A DNA stretch of 9,626 nt from Actinomycetes bacterium (GTDB taxonomy: Bacteria; Actinomycetota; Actinomycetes; Mycobacteriales; Mycobacteriaceae). A model generated the notes under the pieces. The model ran no database searches. It was not told the DNA's origin and worked only from the letters and a program-made list of their open reading frames with translations. The translations under genes were made by a program, and so were the position numbers. Shown piece by piece: positions 1-6,265 of the stretch; within the stretch, counting starts at the first letter, position 1, and every line of letters starts with the position of its first letter. The stretch lies in contig JAEZKH010000124.1 of assembly GCA_023415515.1 (NCBI GenBank), positions 1 through 9,626 of the forward strand. The letters run 5' to 3'.

Positions 1-71
1 GGACTACTGACGCCACCCACGTCCGCGCGACCGAGACTCCTCACCACACCCCGATACGAGGAGGACTCGCG

Positions 72-836
72 ATGACCGACAACGAACGCCACTCCGGAAA
101 GGGGCGGGCTCTCATCGGTTCTGCGGCGCTGACCGCCGGGCTCATGGCGACCGGCGGGACGCTGGCGGCGCCCGCCCATGCGACGTGCAGCCCGCAAGCC
201 AGGCCGTGCATCACCGACGTGGTCATGAAGGACCCGACCACCTTGGTCTTCAACTGGACCAGCCCCGGCGCGAGATTTTTCCAGGTCCGCTACCACTCCA
301 CATCCGACCCCGACATCTGGGGCATCCCCGGTGGATCGGGCATCCCCGAGAACCAGTTCGAGGCGTCCGGGACCAGCTGGGAGATCCGTGATGTGACGCC
401 GGGCGCCACCTATGTGCTCAAGGTGCAGGGCTGCTTACCCGCCGTTCGATCGATCTTCGAGGACGGCTCCACGTGTGGTGAATGGACCGCGTGGGACGAG
501 AAGACCTTCACCGTTCCCGTGCCGACGCCGAAGGAGGAGAAGGGCCGCACCCTGGGCAGGGCCCCCGTCGGCGGCGGTGGCATCCCCCTCAACGAGAAGA
601 TGATCGACCTCCCTGTGGCGAACGTGCCTGCCCCAACCGCCACCGTGGCCGCCGACGTCGACGTGTACACCGCGAAAAACGAGCCGGACGGCGCCGGGCA
701 GGTGGTCGGGATCTTGCGTCAGGGCGGCACCGTGAAGCTGATGGGCGATTGCGCGCCTGAGTCGTGGTGTGAGGTGTCGGGCGATGCGGTGCCCGGCGGA
801 CACGGATGGGTGTGGGGACACCTCAACCTGTCGTGA
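72..836 (+). CDS. Exported protein with FnIII-like and SH3-like domains
   Basis: A 254-residue secreted protein of unknown function. The start is secure: ATG at 72 follows a strong Shine-Dalgarno GAGGAGG (58-64) by 7 nt. Residues 1-37 look like a Sec signal peptide, with a basic start (R6, K10, R12), a hydrophobic run 13-33 and an A-H-A cleavage site before T38. Residues about 47-149 read as a fibronectin-III-like beta sandwich (FNW at 60-62, VRY at 72-74, YVLKVQGC ending at 121, then a WTAW strand). A Pro/Gly/Ala-rich linker covers about 150-190. Residues about 192-254 resemble a bacterial SH3 domain (VYTA, then WCEV, then GWVWG near the end). All six cysteines (39, 46, 121, 135, 227, 233) lie in the mature part, in close pairs that could form disulfides. 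No enzymatic motif is visible. By domain type it may bind cell-wall or extracellular ligands, which is inference. It ends 9 nt from the stop of convergent nat. Confidence 0.8.
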   Translation: MTDNERHSGKGRALIGSAALTAGLMATGGTLAAPAHATCSPQARPCITDVVMKDPTTLVFNWTSPGARFFQVRYHSTSDPDIWGIPGGSGIPENQFEASGTSWEIRDVTPGATYVLKVQGCLPAVRSIFEDGSTCGEWTAWDEKTFTVPVPTPKEEKGRTLGRAPVGGGGIPLNEKMIDLPVANVPAPTATVAADVDVYTAKNEPDGAGQVVGILRQGGTVKLMGDCAPESWCEVSGDAVPGGHGWVWGHLNLS

Positions 837-845
837 CGATCGCCG

Positions 846-1667
846 TCAGCTGTCAAGCACCGCGTTGACGCGCGCTTCGACGTCGCCGAGGCCGGACATG
901 TCGAGTCCGAAGCGTTCCGTCAACGCGTCGATGACGTCGGTCGCGGTCTCGAAGCGAATCCGCTTGCTGCCGTCCTTGCCGTGGATGGCGAGGTTGCGGC
1001 CGCGCAGGTTCAGCCGCGCGTCGTCGGTCACCAGCGCGACCGTCAGACCGTAGACGAAGTGCGAGCCGGGATACGTTGACACATACCAACTTCCGACCTG
1101 GCGGTCGATCATCGGGAAAGGCCGCGTGCTGAACAGATAGAGCGGTTCCCACTTACCGCGGATCTCGCTCTCCAACACCAGCCCGTCGCCGCGTTCGCTG
1201 ATGCGGTACCACTCGTGTCTGGTCTGCTGCACGGTGTCGACCTCGAGCCGGATCGGCGACGACAGCGTCTGCCCGCCGAAGCCGACGTCGACGAGGTAGG
1301 GGCCGTCCTCGCCGGGCACCGTCACCGCGAGCACCTGATGGGTTTGGGCGGGAAGCTCGTCGCTCTCACTCATCCAGACGACCCGCCCGCCGAGCACTTC
1401 GACCCCGAATCCCAACTCCGACAGCACATGTGCCATGACGCCGTTCTGCTCGAAGCAGTACCCACCGCGACGGCGGCGCACCAGCTTGTCGAAGAGCGCA
1501 TCAGGGGTCAGGTCGATCACCGGTTTGCCCATCAGCGGGTCGAGATTCTCGAAGGGGATCGAGCGGTTGTGCGCGGCCACCAACGCGGTCAGCACGTCCA
1601 GCCTCGGCTCGGCCGGACCCTCATAGGAAACGCGACGAAAGTACTCGGCAGCCGTGGCGGTGGTCAT
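846..1667 (-). CDS. nat: Arylamine N-acetyltransferase
   Basis: Cytosolic enzyme that transfers an acetyl or propionyl group from CoA to arylamines, hydrazines (such as isoniazid) and related acceptors. In mycobacteria it is linked to CoA-ester turnover in cholesterol catabolism. The 273-residue product matches NAT along its full length. The Cys-His-Asp triad is intact, counting from the chosen start: Cys71 in RRGGYCFE, His110 in PAQTHQVL and Asp127 in YLVDVGFGG. The family motifs NRSIPFENLDP and GSWYVSTYPGSHF are present. A TTG at 1688 and ATG at 1685 lie further upstream in frame. I prefer the ATG at 1667 because its N-terminus matches known NAT lengths and a promoter-like element places a leaderless start exactly there; no Shine-Dalgarno precedes any candidate. 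It lies 49 nt downstream of the echA1-like gene on the same strand. In M. tuberculosis, as I recall, nat belongs to the hsaACDB operon; no hsa gene is visible here, so this may be a second copy. Confidence 0.93.
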   Translation of the reverse strand: MTTATAAEYFRRVSYEGPAEPRLDVLTALVAAHNRSIPFENLDPLMGKPVIDLTPDALFDKLVRRRRGGYCFEQNGVMAHVLSELGFGVEVLGGRVVWMSESDELPAQTHQVLAVTVPGEDGPYLVDVGFGGQTLSSPIRLEVDTVQQTRHEWYRISERGDGLVLESEIRGKWEPLYLFSTRPFPMIDRQVGSWYVSTYPGSHFVYGLTVALVTDDARLNLRGRNLAIHGKDGSKRIRFETATDVIDALTERFGLDMSGLGDVEARVNAVLDS

Positions 1668-1704
1668 GACTGCATGGTGCGACATCAACCACGGTTGAGG
1701 TCAA
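1668..1704 (-). promoter_or_regulatory. Putative nat promoter with MerR/SoxR-like operator
   Basis: On the minus strand, a TTGACC -35 hexamer (1704-1699) is followed by a 19-bp spacer and a weak CACCAT -10 (1679-1674). The next seven positions put transcription start on the A of the nat ATG at 1667, giving a leaderless message. The spacer region carries an imperfect dyad, 1681-1702, with 10-bp arms and one mismatch around a 2-bp centre; its core is TCAACC-AC-GGTTGA on the plus strand (1685-1698). The outer half-sites CCTCAA, six bases, TTGATG have the spacing and register of MerR-family operators such as the E. coli soxS site, which also uses a 19-bp spacer. This is inference from sequence only, and the -10 is poor. 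Confidence 0.5.
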
Positions 1705-1716
1705 GTGCCGAAACGA

Positions 1717-2496
1717 TCAGGTGCCGGTCCATTTCGGCGCCCGCTTCTCAGCGAACGCCACCGCGCCTTCCCGTGCGTCGTTGGACATGAACACCGGCGT
1801 CAAGAGCTTCCGCTGCCATGACCACACCTCGTCGGAGCTCTTCTCGCGGGCCTCGATGATGACCTTCTTGGTTGCGGCAACCGCCAGCGGGCCGTTGGCG
1901 CTGATGCGTTCGGCCAGCCCGATCGCCGCGTCGAGCGCGGACCCCGGTTCGGCCAATTCGTTGACCAGCCCGAGGTCATGCGCCCGCTCCGCCGAGAGGT
2001 TCTCACCGGTCAAGGCGAGCTCCATGGCGATCGCATATGGGATGCGCTGCGGGAGGCGCACCAATCCGCCGCCTGCCGCGACGAGGCCGCGCTTGACCTC
2101 GGGGATGCCGAACGCCGACTCCTTCGACGCCACGATCAGATCGGTGGCCAGAGCCAGCTCGCAGCCGCCGGCCAGGCAGTAACCCTCGACGGCGGCGATC
2201 AGCGGCTTGGCGGGCGGCCGTTCGGTGAATCCCAATCCGCGCCCCTCGACGACGACGTTCTCGCCGCGGGCGAACGCCTTGAGGTCCATGCCCGCCGAGA
2301 ACGACCCGCCGGCACCGGTCAGGATGCCGACCGAAAGGCCGTCGTCACCGTCGAGACGGTCCATGGCGTCGGCAAGGCCCCTGCTGACTTCCGCGTTGAC
2401 CGCGTTGCGGGCTTTGGGACGGTTGATGGTGATGATCAGGATGCGGTCGCGCTGTTCGACCAGCACGGGAACTTCGTTGTTGGCTTCATCGCTCAC
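1717..2496 (-). CDS. echA1: Enoyl-CoA hydratase, EchA1-like
   Basis: Crotonase-superfamily enzyme (259 residues) predicted to hydrate trans-2-enoyl-CoA in beta-oxidation. Visible features, counted from the GTG at 2496, are NRPKARNAVN near 25-34, the first oxyanion-hole segment FSAGMDLKAF (66-75) and the second YCLAGGCELALATD (106-119). Both glutamates used by true hydratases are kept: Glu113 in GGCEL and Glu133 in FGIPEV, so catalytic competence is expected. The C-terminal FAEKRAPKWTGT and the segment FTERPP around 90 resemble M. tuberculosis EchA1 (Rv0222) as I remember it. The open frame extends 40 codons further upstream, but that stretch is unlike the family and would run across the divergent promoter and into the neighbouring gene's start, so GTG 2496 is preferred. 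No Shine-Dalgarno is present; a -10-like TAGCAT seven bases upstream suggests a leaderless message. It is divergent from the acyltransferase operon and upstream of nat, with which it may be cotranscribed. Confidence 0.9.
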   Translation of the reverse strand: MSDEANNEVPVLVEQRDRILIITINRPKARNAVNAEVSRGLADAMDRLDGDDGLSVGILTGAGGSFSAGMDLKAFARGENVVVEGRGLGFTERPPAKPLIAAVEGYCLAGGCELALATDLIVASKESAFGIPEVKRGLVAAGGGLVRLPQRIPYAIAMELALTGENLSAERAHDLGLVNELAEPGSALDAAIGLAERISANGPLAVAATKKVIIEAREKSSDEVWSWQRKLLTPVFMSNDAREGAVAFAEKRAPKWTGT

Positions 2497-2503
2497 GCGG
2501 GTG

Positions 2504-2509
2504 ATGCTA
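2504..2509 (-). promoter_or_regulatory. Putative -10 box of the echA1-like gene
   Basis: TAGCAT on the minus strand fits the mycobacterial TANNNT -10 pattern and ends seven bases before the GTG at 2496. Transcription would start at or one base before the start codon. No convincing -35 is seen 16-19 bp upstream, which is common in mycobacteria. The absence of a Shine-Dalgarno agrees with a leaderless transcript. Confidence 0.45.
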
Positions 2510-2520
2510 GCGAGCGAAGT

Positions 2521-2548
2521 TTGGCACGCTACATCCGATGGGTACCAT
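2521..2548 (+). promoter_or_regulatory. Putative promoter of the acyltransferase-fadD12-lipO operon
   Basis: TTGGCA (2521-2526) as -35, a 16-bp spacer and TACCAT (2543-2548) as -10 make a reasonable SigA-type promoter. The predicted transcription start is near 2555, which places the palindromic operator immediately downstream. This fits repression by blocking initiation or early elongation. The 5' leader would be about 37 nt, ending in a strong ribosome-binding site. Confidence 0.55.
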
Positions 2549-2553
2549 GTAAA

Positions 2554-2573
2554 AACTAGAACACGTTCTAATT
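2554..2573. promoter_or_regulatory. KstR-type operator
   Basis: The core TAGAACACGTTCTA (2557-2570) has perfect 6-bp arms around AC, and the flanking AA and TT extend the symmetry with one mismatched pair (2556/2571). It matches the KstR consensus TnnAACnnGTTnnA, bound by the TetR-family repressor of mycobacterial cholesterol catabolism and released by steroid CoA-thioesters. It covers about +1 to +19 of the predicted rightward transcript, so it should mainly repress the acyltransferase-fadD12-lipO operon. It lies about 60-75 bp upstream of the echA1-like start and does not overlap that gene's proposed -10, so control of echA1 is less certain. Confidence 0.85.
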
Positions 2574-2591
2574 CAGCGCGGAGGGGACCGG

Positions 2592-3401
2592 ATGGCCACC
2601 ACTGACATCGAGGCATCGGAGCTCACCAAATGGGATCCGGGCATGACCGAACGCATGGTCGGGGTCATGCGGCCCTTCCTCAAGCGGTACTTCCGCTCGG
2701 AGGTGCGCGGCCTGGAGAACATGCCGCCCGGCGGCGCGCTGCTGGTGAGTAACCACTCCGGCGGCATGCTCCCGATGGACGTGCCGATTCTGCAGATCGA
2801 CTTCTATGACAAGTACGGCTACGACCGGCCGCTGTACACGCTGTCGCACGACATCCTGTTCGTCGGACCTACCGGCGACCTGCTGAAGAAGATCGGCTAC
2901 ATCAGCGCCAACCACGCCAACGCCGACGCCGCGCTGCGCTCGGGCGGGCTGGTCGTGGTGTTTCCCGGCGGTGACTACGACGTGTACCGGCCGACGTTGT
3001 CGGAGAATCGGATCGACTTCGGCGGACGCACCGGGTACGTGAAGGCCGCGCTGAACGCCGGCGTGCCGATCGTGCCGACCGTCGGCATCGGCGGCCAGGA
3101 AACCCAGCTGTACCTGTCGCGCGGCACGTGGCTGGCCGACCGCCTCGGACCGCTCGCCCGACTCTTCCGCACCAAGATCATGCCGATCTCGTTCGGCTTT
3201 CCGTTCGGCTTGAGCCTCGTGATGCCGCCGAACATCCCGCTGCCTGCCAAGATCGTCATGAAGGTGCTGCCCGCCATCGACATCGTGGCCGAGTTCGGTG
3301 AGGACCCCGACGTCGACGAGGTCGACGCTCACGTCCGCCACGTCATGCAACGCGCCCTCGACGAACTGGCCGCCGAACGCCGGCTGCCGATCCTGGGCTG
3401 A
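2592..3401 (+). CDS. PlsC-like lysophospholipid/glycerolipid acyltransferase
   Basis: A 269-residue member of the LPLAT/PlsC superfamily, which moves acyl groups from acyl-CoA to the hydroxyl of a glycerolipid-type acceptor at the membrane. The catalytic block is VSNHSGG at 52-58, with His55 as the likely base; the nearest acidic partner is Asp63 in PMDVP, a wider spacing than the classical HX4D. A second block, VVVFPGGDYDVYRP (121-134), corresponds to the FPEG-type acceptor-binding motif, and VPIVPTVGIGG (158-168) to the later conserved strand. There is no clear transmembrane helix. The ATG is set by GGAGGGG (2580-2586) five bases upstream. It is the first gene of a tight operon, four bases before the ligase, with a KstR-type operator in the leader region. 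The order acyltransferase, FadD12, LipO matches what I recall as Rv1428c-Rv1427c-Rv1426c. The natural acceptor cannot be read from the sequence. Confidence 0.85.
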   Translation: MATTDIEASELTKWDPGMTERMVGVMRPFLKRYFRSEVRGLENMPPGGALLVSNHSGGMLPMDVPILQIDFYDKYGYDRPLYTLSHDILFVGPTGDLLKKIGYISANHANADAALRSGGLVVVFPGGDYDVYRPTLSENRIDFGGRTGYVKAALNAGVPIVPTVGIGGQETQLYLSRGTWLADRLGPLARLFRTKIMPISFGFPFGLSLVMPPNIPLPAKIVMKVLPAIDIVAEFGEDPDVDEVDAHVRHVMQRALDELAAERRLPILG

Positions 3402-3405
3402 GCCG

Positions 3406-5034
3406 ATGCTCGACCGACTGAACGATACCGTCGGCCTGGTCGCCACCATGGCGCGAGCGGGCATCATCGCGCCGATGCGGCCCGACAAGTATCTGCGGAT
3501 CGCGGCGGCGATGCGCCGCGAAAATGTCTCTGCCGTTTCGGGTTTCGCCTCATCCGCCCAACGGTGCCCCGACCGGCCCGGCCTGGTCGACGAGATCGGC
3601 ACCTTGACCTGGCGGGAAGTCGATGAGCGCTGCGACGCGTTCGCCGCCGCGCTGCAGACACTGCCGAACGGGCAACCACGCGTCATCGGGATCATGTGCC
3701 GCAACCACCGCGGCTTCATCGAGGCCGTCGTCGCGGCCAACCGCATCGGTGCGGATCTGCTGCTGTTGAACACGTCGTTCGCCGGTCCCGCGCTCGCCGA
3801 GGTGGTCGCGCGCGAAGGCGCCGACGCCGTTGTCTACGACGAGGAGTTCACCGAGATCGTCGACCGGGCGTTGGTCGACAACAGCGACGTCACCCGCATC
3901 GTCGCCTGGACCGACGACCCTGGCGCCGCCGGTGAGACGTTGACCGTGGAGAAGATGATCACCGAGCACGCGGGCCGACAGCCCAGACGTGCGACGAAGA
4001 AGCCGCGGACCATCCTGCTGACGTCGGGCACCACGGGAACCCCCAAGGGCGCCACCATGACGGGCGGGGACCCCAGCGCGCTGAAGGCGATCCTGGACCG
4101 CACGCCGTGGCATACCGAGGAGGCCGTCGTCGTCGCTGCCCCGATGTTCCATGCGTGGGGTTTCTCGCAGACGATCTTCGCCGCCACCATGGCGTGCACG
4201 ATCGTCACCCGCCGCAAGTTCGACCCGGAGGCGACGCTCGAACTCGTCGACCGGCACCGCGCGACCGGGCTCGCGGTGGTGCCGGTGATGTTCGACCGGA
4301 TTATGGAGCTGCCTGTTGGGGTACGAGACCGCTACAGCGGACGGTCTCTGCGGTTCGCCGCCGCGTCAGGGTCGCGGATGCGGCCCGATGTGGTGACGGC
4401 CTTCATGGACCGGTTCGGCGACGTCATCTACAACAACTACAACGCAACGGAGGCCGGGTTGATCGCGTCGGCCACACCGGAAGACCTGCGGGCGGCGCCC
4501 GACACCGCGGGAAAGCCTGCGCCGGGCACCGAGATCAGAATTCTGGACAAGGATTTCCGCGAGGTCCCGACCCGCGAGGTGGGCCAGATCTTCTGCCGCA
4601 GCGGCACATTGTTCGACGGTTACACCTCGGGCACGACCAAGGATTTCCACGAGGGCTTCATGGCGTCGGGCGACATGGGTTACCTCGACGAGAACGGCAG
4701 GCTGTTCGTCGTCGGCCGCGACGACGAGATGATCGTCTCCGGCGGCGAGAACGTCTACCCGATCGAGGTGGAGAGAACGCTGGCGTCTCACCCCGATGTC
4801 GCCGAGGCGACCGTCATCGGCGTCGACGACGACCAGTACGGCCAGCGGCTTGCGGCGTTCGTCGTGCTGACCGACGGAGCCGGCGCCACGCCGGACACCC
4901 TGAAACAACACGTGCGGGACAACCTCGCGAACTACAAGGTGCCGCGCCAGATCACCGTGCTCGACGAACTCCCGCGCAGCATCACAGGCAAGATCGTCCG
5001 CAAGGATCTGCAGGCGATGGTCGACGATGGGTGA
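3406..5034 (+). CDS. fadD12: Fatty acyl-CoA ligase, FadD12-like
   Basis: ATP-dependent long-chain acyl-CoA synthetase (542 residues) of the ANL adenylating superfamily: it makes an acyl-adenylate, then the CoA thioester. Motifs appear in order: the P-loop LLTSGTTGTPKG (204-215), a substrate-side PMFHAWGF (246-253), YNNYNATE (342-349), the ribose-contacting SGDMGY (421-426) with GRDDEMIVSGGENVYP (437-452), and the C-terminal catalytic lysine Lys529 in SITGKIVRKDL. All core residues are present, so activity is expected. The start is ATG 3406, four bases after the acyltransferase stop; the 36 in-frame codons upstream lie inside the acyltransferase gene and are unlike the family. No strong Shine-Dalgarno precedes it, so translation is probably coupled to the upstream gene. 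Its stop overlaps the start of the esterase gene by eight bases. The FadD12 name rests on similarity and on operon order; chain-length or sterol-side-chain preference cannot be told. Confidence 0.9.
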   Translation: MLDRLNDTVGLVATMARAGIIAPMRPDKYLRIAAAMRRENVSAVSGFASSAQRCPDRPGLVDEIGTLTWREVDERCDAFAAALQTLPNGQPRVIGIMCRNHRGFIEAVVAANRIGADLLLLNTSFAGPALAEVVAREGADAVVYDEEFTEIVDRALVDNSDVTRIVAWTDDPGAAGETLTVEKMITEHAGRQPRRATKKPRTILLTSGTTGTPKGATMTGGDPSALKAILDRTPWHTEEAVVVAAPMFHAWGFSQTIFAATMACTIVTRRKFDPEATLELVDRHRATGLAVVPVMFDRIMELPVGVRDRYSGRSLRFAAASGSRMRPDVVTAFMDRFGDVIYNNYNATEAGLIASATPEDLRAAPDTAGKPAPGTEIRILDKDFREVPTREVGQIFCRSGTLFDGYTSGTTKDFHEGFMASGDMGYLDENGRLFVVGRDDEMIVSGGENVYPIEVERTLASHPDVAEATVIGVDDDQYGQRLAAFVVLTDGAGATPDTLKQHVRDNLANYKVPRQITVLDELPRSITGKIVRKDLQAMVDDG

Positions 5035-6265
5035 TCGCCGGCCTCTGCTGCACGCGGGGATCGAACTCGTCAACGCCGCCAACGGTGTGCGGCCCTTCGG
5101 ACGCGACGGCTACCCCACCATCCCCGCGTTCTTCGCCGGCTGGACGACGACCGAGATGGCGCCGCTGTATCTGGCGGGCTCGATGCTCGGCGCGGGGTAT
5201 CGCTGGCTACGCGGCGACTATTCGACGCGCGGCGGGCGAATCTCGCTGGCACTCAAGGCGATCACGTGGGTGTTGCTGTACCTGATTCATCGCCGCAACG
5301 TGGCATCGGAGCCGCATTTCGAGACGCCGTTGCGGGAAATCCTCGGCGACGACTACGAGGCGGTCGCCGCCCAGTCGCAGCCGCTGCGCCGCCGTCGGCT
5401 CAGCCACGTACTGCCCAACGAACTGCTGCGTCGACGCTATGTGGAGAAGAGCGACATCGTCCGTTACGGACCGCATCGCGCGGCCAACCTCGCCGACATC
5501 TGGCGGCGGCGTGACCTGCCGCGCGACGGCAAGGCGCCGGTTCTGCTGCAGGTTCCCGGCGGTGCGTGGTCGATCGGCATGCGCCGCCCGCAGGCCTATC
5601 CGCTGATGAGCCGGATGGCAGAACGCGGTTGGATCTGCGTGTCCATCGACTACCGGGTGAGTCCCCGCAACACGTGGCCCGCCCACATCGTCGACGTCAA
5701 GCGCGCGTTGGCCTGGATCAAGGAGAACATCGCCGAATACGGCGGCGACCCCGATTTCGTCGCGATCACCGGTGGTTCAGCGGGCGGGCACCTGTCGGCG
5801 CTGGCCGCGCTGACGCCCGACGATCCCCAGTACCAGCCCGGATTCGAGCATGCGGACACATCCGTTGCGGCCGCCGTGCCGATCTATGGGCGCTATGACT
5901 GGTTCACGACCAGGGGCCCGGGCCGCTGGGAGTTCGTGCACATCCTGTTGCAGCGCTTCGTCGTCAAGAAGAGTCTGACCAAGCATCTGCAGGTCTACCG
6001 CGACGCGTCGCCGATCACCCGGGTGCGACCCGACGCGCCGCCGTTCTACATCCTGCACGGCGTCGACGACTCACTCATCCCGGTACCCGAGGCGCGGGAG
6101 TTCGTCGCCGCGCTGCGCGACGCCTCGAAGGAGACCGTCGTGTACTCCGAGATCCCGCACGCACAGCACGCCTTCGACTTCTTCGGGTCACCACGCGGCC
6201 ACTACACCGCACAAGCGGTCGAGGAGTTCCTGTCCTGGGTGCACGCGAAGCATCAAGAGAAGTAA
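5027..6265 (+). CDS. lipO: Membrane-associated alpha/beta hydrolase, LipO-like esterase
   Basis: A 412-residue carboxylesterase/lipase of the hormone-sensitive-lipase-like class. An N-terminal region with two hydrophobic stretches (about 43-59 and 72-88) probably anchors it in the membrane; the hydrolase domain begins near 150. Catalytic residues are Ser251 in GGSAGG, Asp348 in HGVDDSLIP and His381 in HAQHAFD. The oxyanion-hole motif is VPGGAW (176-181) in place of the classical HGGG, as in the LipC/LipM/LipQ-type mycobacterial enzymes. ATG 5027 overlaps the fadD12 stop (ATGGGTGA), so translational coupling is likely; a GTG at 5031 is out of frame. It is the last gene of the KstR-boxed operon. 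The LipO name follows from its place downstream of fadD12, as in M. tuberculosis Rv1427c-Rv1426c; the lipid substrate is unknown. It is paralogous to the lipC product in this window, sharing the VPGGAW, YRV.P, W..HI.DVK and IYGRYDW segments. Confidence 0.85.
   Translation: MGDRRPLLHAGIELVNAANGVRPFGRDGYPTIPAFFAGWTTTEMAPLYLAGSMLGAGYRWLRGDYSTRGGRISLALKAITWVLLYLIHRRNVASEPHFETPLREILGDDYEAVAAQSQPLRRRRLSHVLPNELLRRRYVEKSDIVRYGPHRAANLADIWRRRDLPRDGKAPVLLQVPGGAWSIGMRRPQAYPLMSRMAERGWICVSIDYRVSPRNTWPAHIVDVKRALAWIKENIAEYGGDPDFVAITGGSAGGHLSALAALTPDDPQYQPGFEHADTSVAAAVPIYGRYDWFTTRGPGRWEFVHILLQRFVVKKSLTKHLQVYRDASPITRVRPDAPPFYILHGVDDSLIPVPEAREFVAALRDASKETVVYSEIPHAQHAFDFFGSPRGHYTAQAVEEFLSWVHAKHQEK

Noticed and set aside
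1681..1702. The dyad at the nat start as a second KstR or KstR2 box
   Set aside because: TCAACC-AC-GGTTGA does not satisfy TnnAACnnGTTnnA in register, nor the KstR2 pattern AnCAAGnnCTTGnT as I recall it. The half-sites and promoter position fit a MerR-type site better.
2497..2616. N-terminal extension of the echA1-like gene to the upstream start at 2616
   Set aside because: The extra 40 residues are unlike crotonases and would place the start inside the divergent acyltransferase gene, across the operator.
2568..3773. A long minus-strand open frame (401 codons) opposite the acyltransferase and fadD12
   Set aside because: Its translation is low-complexity (rich in H, D, R, A) with no family resemblance, while the plus strand carries clear catalytic motifs. 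It is a GC-bias shadow.
3550..4257. A 235-codon minus-strand open frame inside fadD12
   Set aside because: It is an antisense shadow in high-GC coding DNA; the sense frame contains intact adenylation motifs over the same bases.
4107..5285. A 392-codon plus-strand open frame in an alternative frame inside fadD12 and lipO
   Set aside because: It is Arg/Gly/Pro-rich shadow sequence crossing two real genes, without a ribosome-binding site or recognisable domain.
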